From Scatophagus argus (taxonomy: Eukaryota > Chordata > Actinopteri > Scatophagidae): a DNA stretch of 64,000 bases. The stretch is taken from positions 11,703,872 to 11,767,871 of the forward strand of contig NC_058499.1 of the NCBI RefSeq assembly GCF_020382885.2. Reading direction: 5' to 3'. The first letter of the stretch is position 1, and each line of letters starts with the position of its first letter. This document shows, in pieces, positions 52,196 through 64,000 of the stretch. The notes beneath the pieces were generated by a model that saw only the letters and a list, made by a program, of their open reading frames with translations, ran no database searches and was not told where the DNA came from. A program made the position numbers and the translations under genes.

Positions 52196-53399
52196 CTGCT
52201 CATTTCATCATCGCTCCCCAGGTGTGCTGTGTAATGTGTGCCCAGACTCTCTGTGCTCCGAGGTACGTCTCACCTCATATTGCACTTCCTCGCTCGCCTC
52301 ATGCAACGCTTATTACACCTTTAACATGACAGGGATAGATGCTATTTCTGCATGCTCATGATTAAATGATTATGAGAAGCTTTTTCTTTGGTTCACATCA
52401 CCCAGTCTGTGTCATTACCTGAGTCGATATGCAAGCTGGGTATTGTTATCCGTTATCTGTGAGATTTTGTGTTTGACTCAATAAACAAACCGCTGTCTTC
52501 CTTTTTTGTATTTAGGAATTCAGTGGAAAACAACAGCTATTGGCGGCACGTCACAGTGATCAGTATAGCTCGCTGATGAAAATCCACTTGTTCTGGTACA
52601 GTAATTAGTGCCTGAAGGGTGCAGCATTAGCGCATTCTGCTAATCCAGTACCGGTGCTCCAGTGGGCTCAGGGCTAGGAGAGTAGGACTGAATCCTAGTA
52701 GGGCAGATGGATGACGTGATCTGAGGGAGGCTGGAAGGGGGCCCTGATCATTAAAAAGGCTGATTACATGGTGGTAATGAGATCAGCATTTTGGGCTCAA
52801 GGCTGGTGGTTTCCAGAAGATCCAGTTCTCTCTGGGCTTGAGTCTGGAGCACTTTTGTCTTTAAAGGATTTTTCTAGTGTATTCGACTCAAGGTCGTGAT
52901 TCTCTGGAGGGAATTTGTCTGCACACTGTGTTATTGCCTTCATTAACAAAGATGAGTAGATCAGTAGATATAAACCCATCACTTTGTTTTTTGTTTTTTT
53001 TAACATGATATTTAATCAGCAAATCCTTTTGCTTTCCCATGTAACCTGACTGGAAATAACTTAGTGTTGGGGATATGAAGTTCAAAGGTCAGACTGCCAA
53101 ACCTTATGACAAATAGCCAACCTGCATCTGAGGTTCAGCTGCTCGCTATGAGAAATTCTGAGGGACTGCATCAAGAAAATTTAAGATGATAATATTAGTA
53201 ATAATAACTGATTATATATCAGTGCTTGTCTCTTATTGAAATAACAGTCTGTTGTTATTTTTGTTATAATTACTGTTGTCACAGATTCACATTAAATGAT
53301 GATAATTGGTATTTAAATAGGTGATACATCATCCTAAAGACCTCTTTAGTCTGCCTTCATTCATCACTGACACTGGAGCGGCCAGTTACAGATGGTTGA

Positions 53400-53406
<7 letters not shown>

Positions 53407-53452
<46 letters not shown>
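53407..53452 (+). repeat. (GT)23 microsatellite
   Basis: Uninterrupted GT dinucleotide tract of 46 bases, the longest simple repeat in the window and probably polymorphic. Confidence 0.97.
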
Positions 53453-53456
<4 letters not shown>

Positions 53457-56400
53457 CCTCTGAAGTTATCAATGGCTTTGTATGGATTACATCCCTATGA
53501 TCTTTTGTGACTCCAGCTCTGTGTGTGTCATCTGTGTTTCTCTGTTTGTCTCTCAAGTTTTGACGTGACCCTAATGATATTGTTGTATTATAGTGCCTGT
53601 ATATCAACATTGACTGTCTCTGCCTTGTCACTCAATTCATATAATGAAAATGAATGCATGGCTGTGCGCACCCTTGTGTATCCCACAACAGGGATTACAA
53701 TTTGATTACAAGTATTTATTAATTAGGGAAAGCCAAAAGAAGCAAGAGCCTCGTTTGGCAGGATTAAAACAGATTTAGTGACTGTATTGCTTCTGTGGGA
53801 TGGAAATAACTTGGCTCTCGTTTAACTTTTGAAAGTCAAACCAAACCCCTTATTCCTCCAGTTGAAACACATTTACCAGTGTTTGAAGTATTTTCCGGAA
53901 AAATGCTGCACTTTGAATTGAATTGCGATCTGGGATGAGTGGAATGCAAATGCTAGTGCTTTGCAAATATATCAATCAGATGTTTCAGAAGTGTTTCAAG
54001 GTTTCAGGTACACATTTTTCATTGATTACAGGGAATGCCTTTTCCCTGTCATGATCCTTCTTCATTTGATGGTGTGCAATCAGTATCACCCAAGAGCCAT
54101 AAATTCAGGTTTGCTGGCAGATCTATCAGCATACTTCGCAGTTGCAGTTTACTTTTGCTGAATGGGGACATTCTCATCTTATGAGCTGCAAGCTTTTCAT
54201 CTTAGCATCTCATCCATCTAGAAGCAGCAACAGCAGCACAGTGGGCAAAGAAGGTGATGATAACGTTGAGACACACCTTTTGCCTCTGGGACCGCTGTGG
54301 TCTCTTCATGTGCTTTATTCTCAGGGGATGGATGCTGTCTATCAAACCCACCAGTGTTAACATCATATTCAGCTCAGTACCCATCCCTGTTGTGTATGTA
54401 GAAGGATAACTGTTTAGCTTTGAAAGGGAGACTAGCATTCATACATAGTGATGTTGTTTACAAACGAAGTGATTACTTTCCTCAGCTCATGTTTCTATTT
54501 TCCGTTGATGGAGCTTACTAATTGGTTCCCTGACCATCTTCCACTGGGGTTTGAGGGAAATGTTTATGCATGTGAGCACACCACACAATTGTTACAATTT
54601 GACATTGAGGATGACTAGGCAAATTGTTGTCATTTAACCACAGAACAAAAAAAATCTACCACAGACCACATGGTATAAACACAGAAATACAGTATTTAGA
54701 ACTTAAAACTCAGATTTTGCACTGTATTTTTTAGTGAGACTCATTAGGGAAGCTGCCCACTGCCTGCAGCGCTGGATGACATCATTGTTCCCGGAGCTGC
54801 ATGACTGAGTAGATGTATGAAAGACAGGGGGAAAGGGCCTGCTGTACAAAGTGCAGCCTCCCACCCCACCCCGGTCCCAGTTACACCAGACCACATGCCA
54901 CCCTGTGCAGCCAAGCCATGCCATTCTAGCTTCCCCCTGGGCAAACAAAGACCCCTTTCAGGGCAGTCCCTGCTGTGATCATGCAGAGGAGAAGCAATCT
55001 GTTCCTCTTGGCTGCTCACTGTGAAGTGACCCAGTCTTTTCCTTGCTATAGCTCTACTGGTTTGTGCAACACTCAACCAGACAGGCTGATTCTGCTCTTT
55101 GAATTTTGGTCGTGTCCATCTTGAAAAGGTCAAGAAGGCTGAGTTGAGATTTCCCTTCACATGTCTGTATTCACTGTGGGTTTGATTTGGGATTCAGAGG
55201 TGCATGGTCTATGGCCTTTAAAGCAAACCACAAAGTAATGATTTTGACAATTTAGAGACACTTCTCCTACTTTTCTTCGCATCACCCCCACCATTGCTTT
55301 GCGTCAACATTGTTAAAAATAGGTCCAATGCGGTAAGAAGCACAGACGGTCGGATAATTACAGAGATTGTAACAAAGCCAACAAAGTTGAAACAGAAAGG
55401 AAACACACCCATAACCGTTACTAATACTCCCTCATTGCATAGGAGAAACATGAGTGTGCACACCTGCACCAAGTGGAATCGTTTTAAGATCAGGGGCACC
55501 ATTTACAGTCATTTGCTCCTATATATGTTATGTCACACCACACATCACTTCTGTTTTTAGACTGCAGAATTCCATCATAAGACATAACTGACAATTAAGC
55601 TAAATGTTCTCGATGAAGGCCATTTTTTTCCAGTTTTCAATGAAAGCTATGACTAGCAATATTAGTATGTTGCATTACTGCGGAGTAGAATGAAGTGGAC
55701 ATTGTCCGTATGAAAAATGTTTCTTTTCTTGTTTTTTTTTTATTTTTTTATCTGTGTTCAATAACCTTCAAACTAAACAGCATCTTTACCACTAACTTCA
55801 TGATAGGCAAGAACGTCACCTGTAAACACAGTAAGTATGCATAAAAAAAAGATGCCGACAGCTGAAGCCTTGAAATGCTTGAAAGACAACATTTTTACTC
55901 AAAAAACTTTAACGTAACAATTTGGAAGCATGTGCCTGCATGACAAGAATAAAGTGAAAGTGCTATTTACCAATGAACACCACTGGATGAGTGTTCTTTA
56001 GAAAACAGAAGTTTGTTTCTTAAATCTGTTCTTTTTAAAGCATATCCCAGCAGCATCCATCACATTGTTCACACATCACGTGTTGTCCGTATCCTGCAGC
56101 ATCATGGCCTTTGATGATGTGGATTCTCTCAGTGAGAAAGTGGAACAGTAGCTGAAAGTATTTTGCTGATATTGAGTGACTTTCCTGAACTCAGCTTCTT
56201 TCTGATGTTTTAGGATGCTCCAGGGCCAGAATGCTATTTATTTGACTGACGAGGTCCAGACTGGGCAGTCTGGACCAGCATGCACCTGTACTCCCATCAG
56301 CCCTCTGGGATTGATGTCACATCTCCACTCTGTCAGTCAGCGGGCTACCGGTTCTTTCGACCTGCAACATCAATCCACTGGCCTTATTCAGTCACTGTCT

Positions 56401-58229
56401 GCTCTAGTCAAGGTGTTCAAGAAGCCTCGACCTACAAACTTAAAAGCCTTTGAGCCCCCGAGACATTTTAAAAGTTATCATGCAAGCTTTTGTGTGCAGT
56501 AGAGTGAAGAAAATCACAGCCTTGTCAAAAGAGTATCAGTTTTTACTTAAAGTAAAAACTGAACAGTTCATACTATGGTAATGTCCAATTCAAAAATGTC
56601 ACTCGTGCATAACCATAGTCACTGTTGGTGTTCAACTCTTCCCCATTGACCAGGTTGTGTGGTGTTAAACTCTCACGTTTGCTTTATCATTAGGTAATTT
56701 GCTACTCATCTATTGTGCAAAATAATCAATAACTGAGGGAGATGTGTTTGTCAGAGTATTGACTTTTTGGTTTTCATCAGTCACTCTCTCTCGTTCTCTC
56801 TCCCTGTTAATTGGCAGAGTCATAGCTTTCCAACCAGAAACAGAAAGGCTGACTTATGCAGCCCAGAACTAATTCCTCATGCGTTCCCCCTGAGTATTGA
56901 TTCGTCCCTCACAGGATTTCAAAGGCTTAAAGAAAGACTGATCCAGCAATAAATTAGAAATGAATATATAGGGTTTTTTGCGCTGATATTATACCTTCTG
57001 AATACCTTTTTCTTGGAGCAAAATTCTCAGTTAATTCTTTCACTTTTTATCCTGGTCAATGACTGAAAGCTGTCTGTGAGAACTCTTTCTTAGCGCTGCT
57101 ATCTTAGTTGAAGTCAGGTATTCAAAAACAGAATAAAAGGAGCTCTTCATTTTTGGTTACACAGACAGCCTACTTTTTCCACTGTGGTAATACAGCGCTA
57201 TGTGCACTAATCTCATTTCACACAGTGAAGTAGAGAGCTCTTCTTAAGACTCTTGTTTTCAATTGTGAAGAAGCAGCTATCTTAGTTGAATTTTCATGCT
57301 CAGAATTGTAGGGAGTAGCATGAAACAGTACAGCGAAGTGGCTTGTGCAGATGTTATCATGACCAATGATGGTAGCACACTGAAATCTCAGTTTTAATTG
57401 TGTATTTTTAGCATTTATTAGACATTTAGAAAATCTTTTTTCTTTTTTTCTTTTTTTCTTTTCGGTAAGAATTTTTTTAAGAAAGAAGAACACCTGGGGA
57501 GCGATGAGAAGAAGAAGTATTTAAGCTATACATTTTTGCAGTTAAGAACATTAAATGCAAAAATGTACTTCAAATTTAACTATAAAATTAAGCTCATAAT
57601 ACTATATTTTTTGTGTTGAAAACAGAGCTTAAAATTCAGAATAAGTTTCTGAGGCTAATGAGATACTGAATGTAAGGGGAACAAAAGAAAACATCACCCT
57701 CACCCTTGTCAATATCTTTGACTGGAACTAAACTTCAATTTTCCTTAATTCCACCCAACATTGTTTTGTCAACAGTCAGCTTTCTTTAGAAATTAAGCGT
57801 CAATAAACAAAAGCCCATTTTGGATATGTTTTAGACCTTAAGCAGCAGTTCTTTTTATAGTATATTATATTTGGAACTAAGCTGTGCACTGTTGCTCCAC
57901 AAGCACAATGCAAGATCACCTCAAATAGCATTCAGTTACATACTCTAGAAGATGGCTGAGCCAAACCAGTGTGACAGCACTTGAAGTGTGACAGAAGCTG
58001 AACTGAGAGACTGTCTGCTTTCACTGCCAAACATCATTGTTACAGAAATACAACTTTATTCCGCCTCAGAGAAATGACTTGCAAAAGTCAGTTTTTTTAT
58101 TGGTAGACTAGCTATTTTCTGAGCCAGATAAATTTTTGACTCTGCATTTGGATATTTTGAGGATGTTTTGGCTTTACGACTGTGTGTGAGAAAAACTGGT
58201 GTATGTGTGTATGTGTTGTGTTACATCAT

Positions 58230-58412
58230 GGACTGCAGTTAACAATTGTTTTCATTACTGGTTTATCTTCTGATTGTCACAAATAATCAATAAATCATTT
58301 AGTCTATAAATTGTTAAGAAAAAAAAATGCTGGTCTCAATTTCCCAGAGCCCAAACTGACCTCTTCATATTGCTTCTTTTGTCCAACCAACAGTCCAAAA
58401 TCAGTGTTTTAT
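58230..58412 (+). repeat. Teleost MITE-like repeat, copy 2 (same family as 42735 and 61614)
   Basis: Phrases such as 'aatcaataaatcatttagtctataaa', 'cccagagcccaaactgac' and 'gtccaaccaacagtccaaaa' belong to the common teleost repeat family with GCTGCAACTAATCGATTA ends. The termini are eroded. Confidence 0.55.
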
Positions 58413-60060
58413 TGTTTTGCTTCAGGCAAAATATTCTTCCTCAGCTCACTCTTCCCAATCATGAGATGTCAGTTTGCTGTCACCTTATAGTGGGGTTGAA
58501 AGCAATAATTTTGAGTCAAAGAGATCTTTGATAAGATTTAAATATTTCATTTGCCAAGCTATTCGGAGTTGCGTCTTACTCACTTGTTTTTCCATTTGAA
58601 GTCTGGCACACTCAAATCAATGCCTTATGTAAGCTGTGTGGGAGACAGTTGAAGATGAATTTGAGACTCTGTTACTTAAGAAGACTTGAGTGCTACCTTG
58701 ACATCGTGTATGTTCTGCAAGGAGTCGCCTACATTCATTCAAAGGGCATAAATTGAAGTGTAAGGCCCTGGGAAAGAGAGGCTTGTATGAAGTGCTGCTC
58801 ATGGATACCGCTGTTGCTATGAGACTGCTGAAAACATGTTTGAGCACGGCTCTGTTTTGAGAAAGTTAAAATATTTTTAACACCTAATGCTTATGCCTGT
58901 GTGCACCGGAATTATGCAAAGCCCTCTGCTGCAAACACGCAATAGTGTGCTCAAGATAAGGAGTAAGAATAAGAAGCCAGAGCTGTAAAAGCACATTGTG
59001 TGTTGCAGGTTTTCTGCGCAGCTTCCCTTCTCTCTCTTTCACTGTCGACTGCTGTCTGATCAGCGTATGAGGGCGATATTTTCACGCAGCTTGAATAACA
59101 GGGAGAGAAAAGGCCTTGTATGAATGTCCCTCTGGGTCTGTGTTAAATTTTATGAGGTTGAAGAAGTGGTTATGGGAATACACTCTGATTGTCAGTGATT
59201 TTTAGGAAAGGGCACAATGGTTAGTCACCTGGGCTTCTGTGTGTCAGTTTTGTTAATATGTCCTCCTCTTACTTGCTCAGCAGTTTGTCACTCTGTGCTG
59301 GAAAAACTGCAGGAAGACTTATTCAGTCACTGGTTTGTCTTACCACATGATGATGCTGGATCCCACATGATAGTATGGAAGGTTTTTAACCCTAGGTCAC
59401 TGTGGGGCCGTAAGACAATCAGCAGTGTGTCTCCCCTGAGGAGAACAAGCTAAGCTGCATAATACTGAAACTGAAAGTCGGTTAAAGAGTTCTCACGGTA
59501 GCCTATGAAAGTTATATTTCTTGCTCCACTTTTGAAGATTTCACCCTAAGAGGCTTAATTTATATTAGCCGTACAATCAGATTGCTCTCAAAATACCAGC
59601 TTTTAATTAAGCGTGCAAACCAATTAAGTTATGCTCGTCTTCGTTCTCCCCACGGTTAACCCCAGACAAGGTTAGCTGCAGAGGCGTCCACTTTCACAGG
59701 GTTTATGCTCAGATTCATAACCCTAGTTTAAAGTGAACAAGCTGAAGCCATTGCAGCTCATTGAAAAGTCCTGCTGTGTACACACCACTTAAGTTTGATA
59801 TCAATTTAATTTTATAAAAAATAAGGCTAAAATGAGGCTAAAATGTATTTATGCAACTGGGCGATGTCTGTCAAACATGCATTAACAAATATGAGCTCGA
59901 GATCTTAAATGATCACTTGCCTATTTTCATAATCTATTAACACATTACATTTTTCACTCATTTCTGCTTTCTTTTTTATTATAAAGATCAGAAATGGGCC
60001 CTCAACTTTTTCTGTGCTTTATAAATCAACAGTAGTATTTTATAATCAGTTCAGATGTTC

Positions 60061-60480
60061 AGATATTTTGTTTTTTTCCCATAATCCTCACTAGTGGCAA
60101 CAAGTAGGTGTTGAACACAAAGGGCCCAAGAGGTTGCCTTGGGGAACTCCACATGTAGTTTTTTGTATACTCATTTGTGTAATATTGAACCACTGCAAAG
60201 TAGTTTTTCATCATAAAGAAAGCAGCTCTGAGACCGAGTGATGTCAAGACTGAGACTTTTCTGATGTCTGTGTTTAAGTGGATGTCTTTCAAGATTGACA
60301 CAAGTACAGTCTCTGTGCTGTGCCTGTGATGTGATCAGAATCCTGACTGGTAAACAGCGAAACAATTGTTTTGGGCCAAGAGTGTTAAGCTGTGGGAAAA
60401 TAACCTTTTCAGTTCTTTTAATTTAAAAATGAGAGGTTTTATTTTGAGTTTTCAAGAAAAGATAGCACAGCTTGTCATAG
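60061..60480. repeat. Diverged teleost dispersed repeat
   Basis: It contains 'cctggggaactcc'-like wording (TTGCCTTGGGGAACTCCACA) and ATCAGAATCCTGACTGGTAA. These are reminiscent of a dispersed teleost repeat whose other section appears at 2925-3440. It is non-coding and of unresolved class. Confidence 0.4.
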
Positions 60481-61613
60481 GTAGATTTAATTCTCAAGTT
60501 TTATTCAACTGATGACCACTTTGTTTACTTTTGTCCTCATTAAACCATTCAAGAATAATAATTCCAGTGTGTCCAATTTAGCTCTAACAGTGTCAAGGAT
60601 TAGACAATCTTTTACTCCTCCTTGAAGCCTCCTAAGTGACACCGCAGTTAATCTCTTAAATAAGCTGTCACTCCAAATCCCCAGCCAACAACTCAACAGC
60701 ACTTTTTAGCTTGTCCTGCTTTGCTGTTTGATTGCCAAGTACAGCACAGTGGGTCACCGACAGCAACCGCCCTCGCCTTCATGGTTAAACTCGTCATGGC
60801 TGTCACATTAAATAATCAACGAAAACAACACAATCTCAAAGAAATAGTCTGTTCACTATTGTGTCTATAAGATGGCAAATAGTGAGTAGAAAACTGCTGT
60901 GTCTTCAGTCCAATCTCATTCCCTGCCATGAAAAGGAGCCAGATATTTCATCGTATCATATTAGATCAAACAAAACAGGGTTTCCGGATTTTTGAAACGA
61001 GAACCTTTTAATCTCTTTAACTTAAAGCTTTAATAAACTTGGTCTTTTCTGTAATAAAATGTCTAGCATTTTGGAACTTATTGTTTTTAGTTTTATCTCT
61101 GTTCTTGTAACCCTTAAAGTCTGATGTGTATATGGTGGGTGAAAAATGTAAAGTAGTCAAGTCAGTGGGTTTGATGAGGCCTAATGGCTTTGTCGCCTGC
61201 ACTGCAGGAACTTGCTGCTGTGTCCTCAGGGAGTTTTCAAAGACAGCTCGGTTTTATGGGGCACTGGAGAGCTCGGTGGCATTGAAACGGCCCTTTGTTT
61301 CCCAATAGGAGATCCAATTGTGTGTGACCAATAAGATAATTTCCTAATTTCCCCCATTACAGAGGAGCCTGGCATTACTTGGCTTTAGTGTGAGCTTCTC
61401 ACTTTTGAAGGTTATTTCTCCTCAGTGCAGCCTGGCAATAGTAGACTTCAGAAAGTGCTGGTATGTTTTAACACATATGCTACAAATTATGCAGAAATTA
61501 CTACGAGTGCTGACTATTGTTTGAAGCAAAAGTTAAAGTTTTGAAATGTATTTTGAATAACAATTCTGAACGACTTGAATTTTGTCTCAGTATGGTAATT
61601 CCTTTCAGCGATC

Positions 61614-61800
61614 AGGGCTGAAAGTAATTATTATTTTTTTTACTGATTAATTTTCAGGTTATATGTCTGATTTATATCAATTATTAAAATGGCAAAACTA
61701 TGAAAAATGTTCACCGCAATTTTTCAAATCCAAGCGACTGACAGAATTATTAACAGTCTGTCAACTGCCTAGGTGATTAATCGACTAATAGCTGCAACTG
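61614..61800 (+). repeat. Short MITE-like element with both ends (copy 3)
   Basis: The left end is CAGGGCTGAAAGTAATTATT. The right end, GATTAATCGACTAATAGCTG then CAACTG, is close to its inverse. At about 187 bp it is an internally deleted member of the widespread teleost family seen at 42735 and 58230. No transposase is present. Confidence 0.6.
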
Positions 61801-62061
61801 TAATGTAAGTCATGTTAGGCTTTATTATTTTCACAGCAAGTCGCACGTGAAGATAGATTTGAAAAGTCTGCTCTGTAAAACACAAAAATAACATGCTTAA
61901 TAAAAGAAGTACAGTGAATACTGAAATTTTACAGCAGCATAACTCTCAGCTCTGCAGTCTATCTGTGCTGAACTGTCCCTCCCTAATGAGTTCAGTCAAT
62001 ATGTCTCCAGCCGCTCAGGACATCATTTAAGGGCCAGAGTAGGAAGAGGGATTTACCTGTC

Positions 62062-62586
62062 ATGACTGCGAAAAACTGCTTTCTACGGAAACGCTATCTG
62101 AATCATTTATTGAGAAGATTGCATTTCCCTTGGGCCTCCATTAGAAGGTTGACACGCAGGGCCAGTGGTGGGCCTTTTCACGCCTGTGTGCACAGGCAGC
62201 TAGTCTCCAGGGCCAAACAGCTTTCTGCATTTTTATGGCTGGATTCACTACGAGAAAGTGATCTTACCCGGGGCTCTGGAGACAATGGAACGACTGAAGT
62301 GGCACCATGGAGGGCCCCTCTGCTCTGCATGAGATGTTTAATATTGCCAAAGGGTGCCAATTCTGAGAAATGGAGCTCAGCATTTTTCCACCAGTCAATC
62401 ACCCAGCTTGTCTGCCAGTCACACAAGTACTGCTCTTACAGCACGGATGTTCAGATGGTAGCTGTTATTACATTTTGTAGCATCAGTGGATTGTTTCAGA
62501 TAGCTAAACTGACTACTGGGTTACAGTACACTGGCATGCTGGCGTCACACGCAAATGTAAAATACGTGGGATGTCATCGTGAGTAG
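62062..62586 (+). other. Unusually long open frame (174 codons), status unknown
   Basis: The longest open frame of frmd5 intron 1 outside the LINE. Its translation has no domain, repeat or signal peptide that I recognise and includes Cys/Arg-rich patches. No splice context, polyadenylation signal or family similarity supports a gene. The DNA is G/C-balanced against its AT-rich surroundings, which also fits a conserved regulatory element. I do not call it coding. Confidence 0.25.
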
Positions 62587-64000
62587 TGAAGGCACCGTAA
62601 GTGAAATTCAGGCATCACAACAATGAGAGGGAAACTTAATGCAGTTTACAAAGAAGCACTACTTCATAACTGCATTGTGTGACACTGTTATTAACCAAAT
62701 CTTTGTTTTTATCAAGAAATCTGCAACTTTTGACCACAGCAAACACAACAGAACTGGAGTAGTGTTCTCATCGTCTGTTCTCTCCAGCAATCAAACTGAT
62801 TGAAATGTCTTTGTCCAAGCACATTTTGCAGTAAATATGTTATATGCAGCACTAGGGGTAGGGGATATGGCGATTTATAAAAAAGTTGGTAAAAATGTGT
62901 GTGCTTTCACAGATTTTGCCGCACCCTTGATATGATAGCTATCCCTTTGACATCTCTGGATGTATTAGATGATTGTGGGCACAGCGACAAATCAATTAGC
63001 AGGACTACTTAATGCTTTTAAATGATTTTTTTGGTGTGATAAAATTGGCTGCTTTTATTAGTCTGAGATTTAATTTGCTGGATTACCCAAAGCAGACAGT
63101 GTAGTGCAGTATAGTGTTAACTTACCTATTAACAGCATGGTTGAACGATGTCTACTGAATTGGCATATGATGTCATGTCTGTGATGGACATACACATTTA
63201 AGCCAATTTGCAACCATAGTGTAACAGACTTTTCCGTGTTTACTGTATGCTTCTGTATTTGAAGTCGTGGGCCCCTTCTGAGTTGTTACAAGGCAAGAGT
63301 TGTTGGCAAACAACTTGCATTTCTTTTCGTTTTTGATTGCATCATAAAGGCCATCCCATAGCAGAAAAGCTAACTTACTCAAGTGACCAAGGAGAATCTC
63401 CACCAGCTTGCCACTGTGGTCACATCGCAGTCTCCAACTGTCTCACCCAGCTGGGGAAAGCATATCTCCCGTCACCAGCAACTGGGCCAGGCAGATCAAC
63501 CACACCTTTTCGCACAAGTGTCAAACATACACAACATCTGAGTTTAAATCTATATTCGTCTTTGCACCTCATGTCCGTAACTTAGTTGTGTTTAGACTCT
63601 GAGGCTTGAAACAAAGCTGGCTGGCTAGTTTAACTGAGCTAGGCAAAGAAATCACTTGAAAGAAAAACACTAACAGCTGCCTGTAGACAAGAAAAACTGG
63701 CAGGTTTGTTAGAAAATAATAAACAACAACAAATATCAACAGCTTTTTATTATCTTCTCTCCCACATGTAACAAACACCATCGGCTGCTGGCTTGAGGCA
63801 GCTCTGAGGGCCAGTGGGCTTTTTAAATCACAGCGTTATGAGGGCTCAGTGGTCAATGACTGTCAGCCAGGAACAATGGGTGTTGGCATTGTCCTTTTGC
63901 CCAACCCTAATTAAAATCCTCTTAGATGATATTCTGCAAACTTCCAGAAACTCATGATGTCCATAAATATTGAGATATGAATGAAGATATAGCATATACC

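Larger units (their letters stand above)
32989..64000 (+). other. frmd5: frmd5 intron 1 (continues past the window)
   Basis: About 31 kb without any exon that I can support. It contains a LINE fragment, several teleost dispersed repeats, simple repeats and stretches of balanced composition dense in transcription-factor-like motifs (listed separately). The many short open frames inside do not resemble proteins I know. Intron status is inferred from the donor at 32989 and absence of FRMD5 exon 2. An unrelated non-coding RNA gene could be hidden here. Confidence 0.7.

Noticed and set aside
52092..52361. 89-codon frame with a GTACGT donor-like end as a hidden exon
   Set aside because: It does not match FRMD5 or any protein I know. 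The stretch is better explained as candidate regulatory DNA.
54744..55160. 138-codon minus-strand frame
   Set aside because: No recognisable motif. Composition and isolation fit chance.
1..64000. CRISPR array, bacterial operon or integrated virus
   Set aside because: No regular direct repeats with spacers, no bacterial gene organisation, and no viral structural or polymerase genes were seen. The only reverse transcriptase is a LINE.

Overview
The window is vertebrate nuclear DNA, almost certainly from a teleost fish. It is AT-rich, its genes are split into short exons with GT/AG introns, and it carries interspersed repeats that I recognise from many teleost genomes. Exons were assembled by hand from splice sites, reading phase and family similarity. 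All four protein genes keep an open frame across every joined exon.

Layout: (1) 88-5965, plus strand: the 3' sixteen exons of a concentrative nucleoside transporter (SLC28A1/2 type). (2) 5966-10379: intergenic, with a decayed hAT DNA transposon (6061-7466) between imperfect terminal inverted repeats. (3) 10380-21022, minus strand: complete coding region of alpha-kinase 3 (alpk3; 14 coding exons, 1855 residues), with a probable non-coding first exon and a TATA/MEF2/E-box promoter near 21477-21577. (4) 23203-30357, plus strand: complete coding region of a MALT-type paracaspase (14 exons, 646 residues) without a visible death domain, head-to-head with alpk3. (5) 31347-31418: tRNA-His(GTG). (6) From about 32560, plus strand: promoter, 5' leader with an upstream ORF, and first coding exon (32887-32988) of frmd5. 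The rest of the window, about 31 kb, reads as the beginning of frmd5 intron 1. It holds a 5'-truncated LINE with an open reverse-transcriptase frame (48660-49848), several teleost repeats, simple repeats and stretches that look like conserved regulatory DNA.

The most interesting points are these. The paracaspase sits beside alpk3, mirroring the human ALPK2-MALT1 pair, so it looks like a genome-duplication sister of MALT1 that mammals lost. It keeps the His/Cys dyad, the acidic arginine pocket and a C-terminal TRAF6-type motif, but lacks the death domain and carries Lys where human MALT1 has the allosteric Glu397. The ALPK3 kinase fold keeps its complete zinc site, yet both catalytic/metal-binding Asp positions are replaced (Arg1724 and Asn1734), which marks a pseudokinase. 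The nucleoside transporter has the Gly-Gln pair associated with broad purine plus pyrimidine selectivity.

The genes are not an operon and share no single pathway. alpk3 is a muscle M-band/nuclear protein, the paracaspase is a signalling protease, the transporter imports nucleosides with sodium, and frmd5 is a FERM-domain membrane-cortex protein. Their order is informative mainly as ancestral synteny.
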